From NCBI GenBank assembly GCA_031264605.1, contig JAISDQ010000058.1, positions 1 through 11,701 of the forward strand: a stretch of 11,701 nt of DNA, given 5' to 3'. The notes beneath the pieces were generated by a model. It was given only the letters and a program-made list of their open reading frames with translations, had not been told where the DNA came from and did no database searches. The translations under genes and the position numbers were made by a program. This document shows, one piece after another, positions 1-7,339 of this stretch (the stretch's first letter is position 1; each line of letters starts with the position of its first letter). The stretch is from Synergistaceae bacterium. GTDB lineage: Bacteria > Synergistota > Synergistia > Synergistales > Synergistaceae.

Positions 1-437
1 CCGACGTTGCGGAAATGCTCGTCGGTCAGCGCGCCGGCGTTGGCCGAGATGACGCCTATCTTCCGACCGGGACTCAGCGTCGCGCGGATGAACGGCACCT
101 GAAGCAAGCTCGACAGGAATACCGGAACGTTCACCGCCGCGGCGACCTGCGGCTGAAAGAGCGCCATGAAACCGCACGCGCCGGTGACGGCGCCGACGCC
201 CTCGGCCTCCAGTTCTTTCGCCCCCTGTATGAACGGCTCCAGAAGTTTGGGGTCGCGTTCATTCAGGAGGCGTTCTATCGAGGAACCCCTGACTTCCTTG
301 TAACGCACGGGAAAGTCGTAAGTCGTCGCGTTGCCCACGTTACCGGGTATACAGGGATACGCGGCGTCGAGTATCAGTATTCCTATCGGCACTCCGTCCC
401 ACGAGCGCGACTTGCTCTTTATCCTGTAGACCGTCAT
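1..437 (-). CDS. Aspartate/glutamate racemase family protein (partial, C-terminus off the window)
   Basis: The first 145 residues are present and the gene runs off the left edge. The N-terminal half resembles the Asp/Glu/hydantoin racemase superfamily: a beta strand ending in an AAYPCIPGN stretch (residues 25-33) and a conserved TGACGF motif (85-90). In that motif Cys88 fits the first catalytic cysteine of the cofactor-independent two-cysteine mechanism. The second cysteine would lie outside the window. The start at 437 is 10 nt after the stop of the upstream FAD oxidoreductase, so the two are surely co-transcribed. The ribosome site is weak (AGGCG-like). Family members racemise aspartate, glutamate or hydantoins, or are uncharacterised. 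Next to an amino-acid dehydrogenase, a role in interconverting isomers of its substrate is an inference. Family assignment is fairly sure; the substrate is unknown. Confidence 0.8.
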   Translation of the reverse strand, partial: MTVYRIKSKSRSWDGVPIGILILDAAYPCIPGNVGNATTYDFPVRYKEVRGSSIERLLNERDPKLLEPFIQGAKELEAEGVGAVTGACGFMALFQPQVAAAVNVPVFLSSLLQVPFIRATLSPGRKIGVISANAGALTDEHFRNV

Positions 438-447
438 CGCGCCGCGC

Positions 448-1614
448 CTATATGAACGCCGGCTCCATGAAGAGGTCGTTCTCCGCGAAACGGCTCAGGC
501 GGAAATTGTGGATGTCGACGAACGTATGCTCTCCGAAGAACATCTCTTTCGCGAGACGCCCCCCGCTGGGGCCGAATTGCAGCCCGTGGCCGCTCCATCC
601 GCAATTCACCCACAGCCCTTCAACGGGAGTCCAGTCAATGATAGCCTGATGATCCGGGGTTACGTCGTACGGCCCCGACCACTGATGCACCACCCTGACG
701 CCCTTGAGCGCCGGGATGCGCTGGAGGACGCTCTTGGTGACTCCCTCCAGAAATTTCGCGCTGTTTCCCGACTCCGTCGTCTTCGGTTCGTCGGGATCGT
801 CCCTGCCGAAAAAAAAGCTGCCATTTGGAACCTGTTTGAAGTACGCGCCGTCGTCGAGGCAGAGGGTCATCGGACATTCGAACGGCTCTATGGTCTCTGT
901 GACCAGGAGGTTGTGCCTCTCGGCGGTAACCGGCAGTTCCACGCCTACCGACGCCGCGAGCGCCGTCGACCACGGTCCCGCGGTGAGCAGAACCCTGGGC
1001 GCGCTCCAAATTTCACCGGCGACCTGAACGCCCGTTATCTTGCCGCCGGAAGCCAGCAGCTTGTCCGCCGGCGTATACGTAAAAATTCTCGCTCCGAGTT
1101 TTTCAGCGGCTCTGCCGTAGGCCAGGGTCAGCGTATGAGGATTTATGTGTCCGTCCTTTGCGCAGAACGCCGCCCCTATCATCCGTTCGACGTTGAGATA
1201 CGGCCACCGCCGCTTCATCTCCTCGGGCGTCAGTATTTCGGAGGGGATGTCGAGGCTCTGTTGCAGCGAGACGTTTTTTTCGAGCTGGGCCATGCTCTCG
1301 TCGGTATAAGCAACCCACAGGTAACCCCACTGCGTGAATTCCAGGTTCAGTTCTCCTCCGAGATCGTCCTGGAGGGTAGGAAAACATTCGAGGTTGTATT
1401 TGGCCAGCCTGCAGTTGACCTCCGTGCCGAAGTGCTGGCGCAATCCCGCGGCGCTGCGGCCCGATCCTCCTGAGGAGAGGTATCCCTTCTCGAAGAGCGC
1501 TGCGTCTATTCCCTCCTTCGCCAGATGGTACGCCGCGGAGGCGCCGTGCACGCCCCCGCCCACTATAATGACGTCGGCCGTCTTTTTTGTGTTTTGGGAT
1601 TTATTCTCGCTCAT
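448..1614 (-). CDS. FAD-dependent amino-acid oxidoreductase, DadA/SoxB (HcnC-like) family
   Basis: This 388-residue flavoprotein would oxidise the C-N bond of an amino acid (D-amino acid, sarcosine, proline or hydroxyproline type) and pass electrons to partner subunits. The Rossmann FAD motif GGGVHG is at residues 19-24, with the ribose-binding acid Glu42 after the second strand. A GRSAAGLRQ segment follows, and the family's C-terminal GWSGHG motif is at about 339-344. Length is normal for the family. I chose the ATG at 1614: it overlaps the upstream stop as ATGA and has AAGGAGG ten bases upstream. An in-frame ATG at 1644 has no ribosome site. As the catalytic subunit of the operon it parallels HcnC, the beta subunit of archaeal L-proline dehydrogenases, and D-hydroxyproline dehydrogenase. 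I cannot choose among these substrates. Confidence 0.87.
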   Translation of the reverse strand: MSENKSQNTKKTADVIIVGGGVHGASAAYHLAKEGIDAALFEKGYLSSGGSGRSAAGLRQHFGTEVNCRLAKYNLECFPTLQDDLGGELNLEFTQWGYLWVAYTDESMAQLEKNVSLQQSLDIPSEILTPEEMKRRWPYLNVERMIGAAFCAKDGHINPHTLTLAYGRAAEKLGARIFTYTPADKLLASGGKITGVQVAGEIWSAPRVLLTAGPWSTALAASVGVELPVTAERHNLLVTETIEPFECPMTLCLDDGAYFKQVPNGSFFFGRDDPDEPKTTESGNSAKFLEGVTKSVLQRIPALKGVRVVHQWSGPYDVTPDHQAIIDWTPVEGLWVNCGWSGHGLQFGPSGGRLAKEMFFGEHTFVDIHNFRLSRFAENDLFMEPAFI

Positions 1615-1895
1615 ATCGGGGCGCCCTCCTTGCCGTAAGCGCATAATCCGAGCTTAATGGGTTTTACGGGCGGGCGGATGACCCCCGGATCTATTTTGTC
1701 CATCGGTTCTCCCGTCGCTCTGGACAGTTCTCTCAATATGATATCGCGGCAGCCTCTTCCCTGGCACGGCCCCATACCGACGCGAAGTATCCGTTTCAGC
1801 TCGTCGAAGTGACGGTAACCTTTGCCTATCCACGAACGGATCTCCTCTAGCGTTATCTCCTCGCAACGGCACACGACGATGTCGTCTTCTTTCAT
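1611..1895 (-). CDS. BFD-like [2Fe-2S]-binding small subunit
   Basis: This 94-residue protein has the four cysteines of the bacterioferritin-associated-ferredoxin (BFD) fold: Cys9 and Cys11 in a CRCE motif, then Cys44 and Cys49 in a GPCQGRGC motif. In HcnB-type proteins this domain is normally the C-terminal part of a larger flavoprotein. Here it is a free-standing gene, while the HcnB-like flavoprotein at 2402-3502 lacks it. It probably carries electrons within the dehydrogenase complex. It starts 3 nt after the ferredoxin stop with a modest AAGGGTGG-like site, and its TGA overlaps the next ATG (ATGA). The last 25 or so residues, rich in proline and glycine, have no recognisable motif. Confidence 0.85.
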   Translation of the reverse strand: MKEDDIVVCRCEEITLEEIRSWIGKGYRHFDELKRILRVGMGPCQGRGCRDIILRELSRATGEPMDKIDPGVIRPPVKPIKLGLCAYGKEGAPI

Positions 1896-1898
1896 CTT

Positions 1899-2405
1899 CT
1901 ACACCACCCTTATCGCTCGAACGTCGTTCACTTTTTCGGCGGGAATACTGACATGGACGACTCTTGTGCGGTCTCTGTGAGGCTCGGTGACGTTCTCCAC
2001 CGTACCGTCGCACACGGCGTCGCCGGTCCTTCCGAGGCATTTCACCCTGTCGCCCTTCGCCGGAACCGGAAGCATCTCGTATGGCAGTTTCATCAGCGCG
2101 ACGCCGTCGCCGAAGGTGAGATCGGCGACGAAGCAGGCAAGGCCGGGGCATTTGGCGACGCACATCGCGCAGCCCGTGCATTTTGGATAATCTATTGCGG
2201 GGACGTCGTTGATGTCCTTGAACGCGATGATAGCGCCCACCGGGCAGGAAGTGTTGCACGGATTGCAGGGTATGCGCTGCGGGCATTCCACTATCACGAG
2301 CCCGCCCTTCTTGCCCTTCCAGAGGTCGGCGGGCGGCCTGACAGCGCCCGGACGCTCCTCGGTCAAAACGCCGCTCTCGAAAACAGCCGGAGCGTTCATG
2401 GTCAT
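1899..2405 (-). CDS. Ferredoxin-like subunit with two 4Fe-4S clusters
   Basis: From the ATG at 2405 the protein has 168 residues. Two cluster motifs are visible: cysteines 41, 47, 50 and 54 (C-x5-C-x2-C-x3-CP), and cysteines 76, 79, 82 and 86 in the classical CTGCAMCVAKCP arrangement. The C-terminal half (from about 115) looks beta-rich and lacks Fe-S motifs, though it holds two more isolated cysteines. It is probably the electron-wiring subunit between the two flavoproteins of the operon. Start choice: the ATG at 2405 overlaps the upstream TGA as ATGA and has GGGAGG four bases upstream. An ATG at 2399 sits ten bases from the same site and is equally possible. The ATG at 2417 has no site. A comparable ferredoxin-like subunit occurs in archaeal four-subunit proline dehydrogenases (family knowledge). 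Confidence 0.85.
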   Translation of the reverse strand: MTMNAPAVFESGVLTEERPGAVRPPADLWKGKKGGLVIVECPQRIPCNPCNTSCPVGAIIAFKDINDVPAIDYPKCTGCAMCVAKCPGLACFVADLTFGDGVALMKLPYEMLPVPAKGDRVKCLGRTGDAVCDGTVENVTEPHRDRTRVVHVSIPAEKVNDVRAIRVV

Positions 2406-3502
2406 TTCGCCTCCCATCCGTCGACGACGACCTGCGCGACGCCGGCGCGTATTTTATCTCCGACCTCGCCCGCGCGCAGGTTCTTCAAACGCGCCCAAAA
2501 AATCTCGAATTTTTCGGCCTTTACCTTGTACCCGAGGGATTCGGCGGCCGCGAGGCCGGCTATGCGGCCCTCTATCATCGCGGCGCTCGCTTCCTCTATG
2601 CCGCTCACGTCCCCGGCCATCCAGACGTCCCTGTTCGACGTCCTCATGTACCTGTCGCGATAGGGAACGTGTCCGCACAGATTGGGCACATACTTCATTT
2701 CGCAGCCGGCCTGCCACAGCAGTTCACCCGACGGCGCGAGGCCCACGGCGAGGCATATCGTGTCGCACTCGATTTCGGTCGGGCTCCCGACCGGATTGAA
2801 CCTCTCGTCGACCTCGGTTATTTCCGCGCCCGTGACGAACACGTCTCCGATCGCCCGCTTCACCGAATGACGAAGCAGAATCGGAATGCCAAGACGCCGG
2901 ATCTTGGCGGCGTGCACCCAGTAACCGCCGACTCTGGGCATCCCTTCTACGACGGCGGCGACCTCCACTCCGGCCTGCATCAGTTGATAGCTGACGATCA
3001 GGCCGATGTTGCCCGCGCCGATCATGAGGACGCGCTTGCCCGGAACAACGCCGTATACGTTCATCAAAGTTTGAACCGCGCCGGCCCCGTAGACTCCGGG
3101 GATGTCGTTGTTTGGGAAAGGGATGAGGCGCTCCTGCGCTCCGCTCGCGACGACGACTTTTCTGGGATACACGCGGAAATATTCTTCCTCGCCCGTCATC
3201 AAAGTCGCCGCGCCCTCGTCGGGATAATAGCCGCTCACGGTAGTGTCGAGAAAAGTTTTGACGCGGCCGCCGTACTGGGATATCTCGTTTTTGAGTATCT
3301 TGGCGATCTCGAATCCGCGCGTGCCCGCGAATTCGTCCTTGCTTCCGAAAAATTTGTGCGACTGCTTGACGAGCTGGCCTCCCAGATGCAGGTCGCCTTC
3401 GGCCACCATCACTTCCGCGCCCGCCCCGGCCGCTTCGGCGGCGGCGGACAATCCGGCGGGCCCGCCGCCAACTATGAGGACGTCGGTCTTGTATTCTTTC
3501 AT
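2402..3502 (-). CDS. FAD/NAD(P)-binding oxidoreductase subunit, HcnB-like without BFD tail
   Basis: This 366-residue flavoprotein belongs to the pyridine nucleotide-disulfide oxidoreductase superfamily. The first dinucleotide motif GGGPAG is at residues 12-17 with Glu35 after it. A second GAGNIG motif (162-167) marks the NAD(P)-binding domain. The C-terminal AGD FAD motif is at about 296-298. No redox-active CxxC disulfide is visible. HcnB and archaeal PDH-alpha proteins are usually some 100 residues longer because of a C-terminal [2Fe-2S] domain. That domain is encoded separately here at 1611-1895. The ATG at 3502 follows a GGGG-type site by nine bases; a TTG at 3509-3511 is a weaker alternative. 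The stop overlaps the next start. Its likely role is to move electrons from the amino-acid-oxidising subunit to a nicotinamide or ferredoxin acceptor. The direction is an inference. Confidence 0.86.
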   Translation of the reverse strand: MKEYKTDVLIVGGGPAGLSAAAEAAGAGAEVMVAEGDLHLGGQLVKQSHKFFGSKDEFAGTRGFEIAKILKNEISQYGGRVKTFLDTTVSGYYPDEGAATLMTGEEEYFRVYPRKVVVASGAQERLIPFPNNDIPGVYGAGAVQTLMNVYGVVPGKRVLMIGAGNIGLIVSYQLMQAGVEVAAVVEGMPRVGGYWVHAAKIRRLGIPILLRHSVKRAIGDVFVTGAEITEVDERFNPVGSPTEIECDTICLAVGLAPSGELLWQAGCEMKYVPNLCGHVPYRDRYMRTSNRDVWMAGDVSGIEEASAAMIEGRIAGLAAAESLGYKVKAEKFEIFWARLKNLRAGEVGDKIRAGVAQVVVDGWEAK

Positions 3503-3503
3503 C

Positions 3504-3833
3504 TCAGGCAACCCCGCCCGCGGACAGGTCTATACTGCCCCTGCCGTTCTGCGTTTCCACCTTCATGTCTTTTTTGAGCGGAGTCACGCAGGTGCGGACG
3601 TTCGGCACGCCGTCGACGACCATAAAACACGAGCTGCATTTGCCAATGGCGCAGAAAAAGCCCCTAGGGCGCCGCATCTCGGGCGTATGTCTGTAAACTT
3701 TTACGCCGTGCGCGTGAAGCGCCATCGCGATGGGTTCTCCCTCAAACCCCTCCATGTCTCTGCCGTCGAAGCTGAAGGAGACTTTTTTCCCATGCGAAAA
3801 ATCCAGCACGGGATGAGAGTTGATGAGCTCCAT
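3504..3833 (-). CDS. (2Fe-2S)-binding protein, HcnA-like
   Basis: The first gene of the amino-acid dehydrogenase operon encodes 109 residues. It has a plant-type ferredoxin-like fold with cysteines 61, 66, 69 and 82 in the pattern C-x4-C-x2-C-x12-C. This matches HcnA and the small subunit of sarcosine-oxidase-like and proline-dehydrogenase complexes. I chose the ATG at 3833 because a strong GGGGGAGG ribosome site lies nine bases upstream. A longer reading frame to 3899 would start inside the -10 element of the promoter and is very unlikely. Its TGA lies one base upstream of the next gene's ATG. It probably forms an electron-transfer [2Fe-2S] subunit that docks on the HcnB-like protein. Confidence 0.86.
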   Translation of the reverse strand: MELINSHPVLDFSHGKKVSFSFDGRDMEGFEGEPIAMALHAHGVKVYRHTPEMRRPRGFFCAIGKCSSCFMVVDGVPNVRTCVTPLKKDMKVETQNGRGSIDLSAGGVA

Positions 3834-3841
3834 ACAGATTA
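3834..3841 (-). promoter_or_regulatory. Approximate ribosome-site region of the HcnA-like gene
   Basis: The bases just upstream of the ATG at 3833, continuing to about 3850, contain the purine run GGGGGAGG at nine-base spacing. This decides the start of the 109-residue protein against the longer frame that opens at 3899. Confidence 0.55.
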
Positions 3842-3898
3842 CCCTCCCCCTTGGTAATGTTTTTTGAAACTCAAAACTATCGTTGCGTCTGGATTTCA

Positions 3899-3927
3899 AG
3901 CATATCCACGCCGCGCGGATTTGTCAA
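3899..3927 (-). promoter_or_regulatory. Sigma-70 promoter of the amino-acid dehydrogenase operon
   Basis: On the minus strand, TTGACA (3922-3927) is followed by exactly 17 bases and TATGCT (3899-3904). The -35 is perfect and the -10 has four of six consensus bases. Transcription should begin near 3892, giving a leader of about 60 nt before the HcnA-like ATG at 3833. The element lies just downstream of the AbiEii stop, with no terminator visible between them, so some read-through from abiEii is possible. Confidence 0.75.
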
Positions 3928-3944
3928 TGTTCGATATACCGAGC

Positions 3945-4901
3945 CTATAGGGCAATCACTTGCGGGCATGATGTTAATAAAATTACCTGAAGTTTCTCAA
4001 GATGATCCCGGTGCTTCCTCGGAGAAATTTCGATCAACCTCCTGATGTTTTGCAGCTTCCAATGGACGGCTGGGAGCTTTGACGCGCCTTCGACGCCGAG
4101 CAATTTCCAATCAGGTTCTCCTTTTTTAAACGAAATCAAAAAACGTCGGTCTTTCTCAGAGAGCGATTTCAATATTGCATAGAACAACTTCGACCTTGTG
4201 GCAATATAGTCGGAGTAGGTAAAAGGAATGCCGCTCATTCCGGAAAATTGGCTGGAGAAGGTATCTTTCATATCGAGTTCATTGGGGGTAAGCAATTCAT
4301 AAATCGGACGATTGTGGCAAATCAGGCACACGACGAATCCTTGAATAACGGAACGATTCAACCCTTCTTCTGTTACCAGCGGATGTACGTCGAACATATC
4401 GCGAGGGTGCTGTCGGTCAAGGGCGGCGCATATTTTGCCTCCGAACAGTTCCTCTTTGGAGATCACAGGCATTTCAATGTACCGCTCCAGTATTTCCTCC
4501 GCTTTTGAGTGTATTGGCATGTTGCGAAGCGGCCACGCGCAACCGCGCATTGTCGTGTTGACTTCGATTTTTACGGATGCGCCCGGCATCCGGCATAGCA
4601 GCTTGTATTCCTGAGAGGGCGAGGTACCCCGCACAACTTCAAGCATATGCAGTTTTTCAGAGAGAGTGTGTTTTAAACTATCCAGTGCCGACGCTATCTT
4701 GGACAGTGCTTCTCCGCGTTCCGAAACGCGAGGATAACAAAGGTCGATGTCGACCGACAGGCGCGGTAACCCTCGCTCGAACAGATTGATGGCTGTTCCG
4801 CCTTTCAGGGCAAAAGAACCTTCCCTTGCTATCCACGGTAAAATTTCTAAAACGAGGCCAAGCTGATCAAGATATTTTTTGTCGAAAGAAGTCAACGCCA
4901 T
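3945..4901 (-). CDS. abiEii: AbiEii nucleotidyltransferase toxin of a type IV toxin-antitoxin pair
   Basis: This 318-residue protein has the hallmarks of the AbiEii/DUF1814 nucleotidyltransferase family. The KGGTAINLF motif is at residues 33-41 and RLSVDIDL at 47-54, where Asp51 and Asp53 are the expected metal ligands. KIEVN follows at about 111-115, and a GGKICAALDRQHPRDMFDV block at 154-172 resembles the conserved lysine/aspartate motif. Length is typical. Family knowledge: AbiEii is a bacteriostatic GTP-binding nucleotidyltransferase (related toxins modify tRNA) and causes abortive infection on phage attack. All expected motifs look intact, so the toxin is probably active. The start overlaps the abiEi stop by 10 bp, the usual coupled layout. 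The region is clearly AT-richer than the flanking operons, suggesting horizontal acquisition. Confidence 0.9.
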   Translation of the reverse strand: MALTSFDKKYLDQLGLVLEILPWIAREGSFALKGGTAINLFERGLPRLSVDIDLCYPRVSERGEALSKIASALDSLKHTLSEKLHMLEVVRGTSPSQEYKLLCRMPGASVKIEVNTTMRGCAWPLRNMPIHSKAEEILERYIEMPVISKEELFGGKICAALDRQHPRDMFDVHPLVTEEGLNRSVIQGFVVCLICHNRPIYELLTPNELDMKDTFSSQFSGMSGIPFTYSDYIATRSKLFYAILKSLSEKDRRFLISFKKGEPDWKLLGVEGASKLPAVHWKLQNIRRLIEISPRKHRDHLEKLQVILLTSCPQVIAL

Positions 4902-5668
4902 AAATCTACCAGCTCCCGCGGGACTACAACGCGATATTCCGGGATGTAAACGCCTTTGGGGGACAGGCTCCGTATTCCCTCTCCAAGGTCAATACGCACT
5001 GAATTCAACCGTTTCGCCCATGAGTGTCCCGATTCACGCGCGAACAACATGAACAACCTTTTTACCCTGACCGAATGGCAATGCTCAAGAAGATTTTGCA
5101 ACACATGAGGCCTCAGTGTCGTGAGGTTTTCCGTCAGTTGAAACGCTTCGACAAAACCTAACCATTTTGGGACAAGATAAATCGTCTCGAGAATGCTTCT
5201 CTCGGGAGACGAGACAAACAACGAAAAAGTTCTGTAGGGTATCTCCGATATCCCCGCCGTTTCGTCGTCTATAAACTCTGTGCGGTATAACGCAAGATTT
5301 TGTAAACAGGGCTGTTTTGACACCCACTTCGGCAAAGATCGCTTACGATTTGAAAACAAGCATACTTTTTCATCGAAGAATCTCAGGTATTGCGCGTATC
5401 CGCCTACAGACAACGCCGTACTGGCTCCGATGTGAATCGGTTGGCCGATCTGCGCTTGAAGGCTTTGAACTACGCCCGGCCAATCCAGCGTATCGCCGGG
5501 CCATATATACGCACCCTGCCCGACGCGCTCAAGCCACCCATTTCTATGGTAGTATTGCTGAAGATTGCGCGATATGCCCGCCTTCTCAAGATACTGAGAA
5601 AGTAACGGAACGCCTTCTTTATGTAGTTGGGTCAAGAGTTTTATTTTTTGCTCTGAAATATTAGCCAT
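4892..5668 (-). CDS. abiEi: AbiEi antitoxin and autorepressor
   Basis: This 258-residue protein matches the AbiEi family. An N-terminal winged helix-turn-helix (about 8-58) ends in a GWLERVGQGAYI wing, followed by the conserved antitoxin body (from about 60) with an HIGASTALSVGG stretch near 79-90. AbiEi proteins bind inverted repeats in their own promoter and neutralise AbiEii without stable protein contact (type IV; family knowledge). The ATG at 5668 begins a good family N-terminus but has no Shine-Dalgarno sequence. It sits inside one arm of an inverted repeat, and the predicted transcription start falls at or next to the A of the ATG. Its 3' end overlaps abiEii by 10 bp, implying translational coupling. 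Confidence 0.88.
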   Translation of the reverse strand: MANISEQKIKLLTQLHKEGVPLLSQYLEKAGISRNLQQYYHRNGWLERVGQGAYIWPGDTLDWPGVVQSLQAQIGQPIHIGASTALSVGGYAQYLRFFDEKVCLFSNRKRSLPKWVSKQPCLQNLALYRTEFIDDETAGISEIPYRTFSLFVSSPERSILETIYLVPKWLGFVEAFQLTENLTTLRPHVLQNLLEHCHSVRVKRLFMLFARESGHSWAKRLNSVRIDLGEGIRSLSPKGVYIPEYRVVVPRELVDLWR

Positions 5669-5703
5669 ATTATTATTTTACAGCAAAAAATAAAATATGG
5701 CTA
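5662..5703 (-). promoter_or_regulatory. Inverted-repeat operator and promoter of abiEi-abiEii
   Basis: Two perfect 10-bp arms, TAGCCATATT (5662-5671) and AATATGGCTA (5694-5703), are separated by 22 AT-rich bases. The arm centres are 32 bp apart, about three helical turns. On the minus strand the distal arm supplies a TAGCCA -35-like element (5698-5703). After 17 bases comes TAAAAT (5675-5680) as the -10, and the predicted start lies at about 5668. This placement fits autorepression by AbiEi, known for the family. Binding here is inferred. Confidence 0.6.
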
Positions 5704-5740
5704 TCGTCGTTAAGCTGTGTGCCATTGAGCCGCGCGTGGT

Positions 5741-7285
5741 TCAGTCGTCTTTTTCGCGGATGACGAGCAGCATGGCGATCCAATAATCCCGTTCGTTCGG
5801 TTTGGCGTCGGCGATTCGATCCATGCACGTTTTTTCTGAAAGAAGAAAATCTGTCCGTACGCTTCCCCTGATGAACTGTTTTTCGGCGTTTTCGATACGC
5901 GGAACCGACGCTCCCGACGCGGACAATTTCGCCAGGGCTTGGGCGGCCAACTCGTCGTAACCGGGATGTACGAATCGGTTGCGCCTGGCGTCGTAGTAAA
6001 GGTCGCGCGTCGTCGTTCCGGTTCCTTCGGGAAGAATGGCCGAAGATTCTGTCGTCCCCGGTATGTGCAGGTAATAAATCTGCTTGGGGCCGACTCCGCC
6101 GCCCCGCCGGACGACTCTGCCGATGCGCTGGACGCGCTGTCTGGGGCTGCCGCTCATCGAAATGATGACGCCGGCGTCGGTTTCGGGCACGTTCAGCCCC
6201 TCATCCAAAGCGCGGCAGCAGACGATGGCGGTCTTTTCCCCCTGGCGGTACGACTCGAGGGAACGCCGCTTCGCCTGAGGCGGCATTCCGCTGTGATATT
6301 TACAAATTTTCCCCGGATAATTTTTTTGCAGCAAACCGAACAATTTCTCGGCGGTTTCGATCCGCTCGGTGAACAGAATGATACGGCGGTCGGGCATGAG
6401 CAGGCGTGTCAATTCCGCCCCGCAGGTCAGCCTGGCGCCTGCGGCGTGCACTGTCTCCTTGCGCCGAAGGTAGAGTACCCACAACAGACGCGCGGTTTTT
6501 CCTATATCGTCGCGGCGCTTCGCCAAAACGCTCAATTTTTGAATAACCATCCGGCCGTCCGCGTCGAAAAGAGAAGGATACGCTCGTCTGAGCGTCTTTT
6601 TGAGTTTCCTGATTTTTTCCGTGTACTCCAAGTATTTTTCTTCCTCATCGGGCGAAAAATACACCGCTATGCTGAAAACCGCGTAATCCGAAGTGACTCG
6701 GTCGCGGGACGCGTCCTCAAGAGCGTACCGGTATATCTCTTTCCCCACGGAGGGTACGAGTACCTCTTCAAAACGCTCGCCGCGCGGCGTGGCCGACAAT
6801 CCCAGGGCAAAATAACGTTCCGGCGGGATATGCGGCAGAAAATCGAACACACGCGCGTTTTCGGGGCTGCCAAAATGATGGCATTCGTCACAGATCAGAA
6901 AAACGGAGTTCCCCGCTCTCGCATCCCGCATGATATGCCTTGCCGCGCACCATCTGGCGGTATTGAGCACGTACACCATAAACTGTTTGTCGGATTTTTC
7001 CTTGAGCGTCCCGTGATATAACCCCACGTCGCCGCGCCCGATCCCGAGAATGCGCTGTATATCGTCCCGCCATTGGTTTGCCAGAAAAATCTTCGGAACG
7101 ATGATTTTGACCTTGAGCGCCACGTCCGGGAACTGTGCGGACAGGCGGCAGACCGCGGCCAGGGCCAGTATGGTTTTTCCCGCACCGGTGGCGGCTCCGG
7201 CGATGCCCCGGAACCCGTTTTCGGACCATCGCCGCAGGCACTCCGTCTGCCACGCGTGGAGGGTGATACTTTTCAGAGTCAACAT
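5741..7285 (-). CDS. Compact SF2 DEAD/DEAH-type helicase (XPB/type III restriction-like)
   Basis: From the ATG at 7285 the protein has 514 residues. Helicase motifs are complete: a WQ element near residue 12, Walker A ATGAGKT (32-38), motif II DECHH (133-137), motif III SATP (164-167), motif V DEGLNVPETD (about 361-370) and motif VI QRIGRVVRR (386-394). A charged helical insert separates the two RecA domains (about 215-285). There is no nuclease, methylase or HD domain. The start is uncertain: a TTG at 7306 in the same frame would add seven residues, and neither start has a strong ribosome site. The gene diverges from the ATPase operon and lies 72 bp upstream of abiEi. An ATP-dependent DNA or RNA translocase role is sure by motif. 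A role with the neighbouring ATPases in phage defence is an inference from the neighbourhood. Confidence 0.88.
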   Translation of the reverse strand: MLTLKSITLHAWQTECLRRWSENGFRGIAGAATGAGKTILALAAVCRLSAQFPDVALKVKIIVPKIFLANQWRDDIQRILGIGRGDVGLYHGTLKEKSDKQFMVYVLNTARWCAARHIMRDARAGNSVFLICDECHHFGSPENARVFDFLPHIPPERYFALGLSATPRGERFEEVLVPSVGKEIYRYALEDASRDRVTSDYAVFSIAVYFSPDEEEKYLEYTEKIRKLKKTLRRAYPSLFDADGRMVIQKLSVLAKRRDDIGKTARLLWVLYLRRKETVHAAGARLTCGAELTRLLMPDRRIILFTERIETAEKLFGLLQKNYPGKICKYHSGMPPQAKRRSLESYRQGEKTAIVCCRALDEGLNVPETDAGVIISMSGSPRQRVQRIGRVVRRGGGVGPKQIYYLHIPGTTESSAILPEGTGTTTRDLYYDARRNRFVHPGYDELAAQALAKLSASGASVPRIENAEKQFIRGSVRTDFLLSEKTCMDRIADAKPNERDYWIAMLLVIREKDD

Positions 7286-7309
7286 GGACGTCTCGATAAT
7301 CCCCAATCA

Positions 7310-7339
7310 TTGACAACTATCCGCTCGATAGAGTAAATT
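7310..7339 (+). promoter_or_regulatory. Promoter of the 260-aa protein / ATPase operon
   Basis: A perfect TTGACA (7310-7315) is followed after 18 bases by TAAATT (7334-7339), which matches four of six -10 positions. The predicted start is near 7346, leaving a leader of about 53 nt before the ATG at 7399. That ATG is preceded by a good AGAGGGA ribosome site. Confidence 0.55.

Noticed and set aside
508..1473. Long plus-strand open frame of 321 codons
   Set aside because: It is antisense to the FAD oxidoreductase, has arginine-rich low-complexity composition and no family motif. It is a shadow frame of GC-rich coding DNA.
448..1644. Longer 398-codon version of the FAD oxidoreductase
   Set aside because: The ATG at 1644 has no ribosome site and would overlap the BFD-like gene by 34 bases. 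The ATG at 1614 has AAGGAGG and an ATGA overlap.
2669..3577. Long plus-strand open frame of 302 codons
   Set aside because: Antisense to the HcnB-like flavoprotein, which has clear FAD and NAD motifs. No ribosome site or recognisable domain in the opposite frame.
448..3833. True hydrogen cyanide synthase (hcnABC)
   Set aside because: The subunits are related, but the split HcnB, extra ferredoxin, BFD gene and racemase do not match the three-gene cyanide synthase. An amino-acid dehydrogenase complex is likelier.
3504..3899. Longer 131-codon version of the HcnA-like gene
   Set aside because: Its start lies within the -10 element of the operon promoter and lacks a ribosome site. The ATG at 3833 has a strong one.
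5939..7021. Plus-strand open frame of 360 codons
   Set aside because: Antisense to the helicase with all SF2 motifs. The composition looks like a shadow translation.
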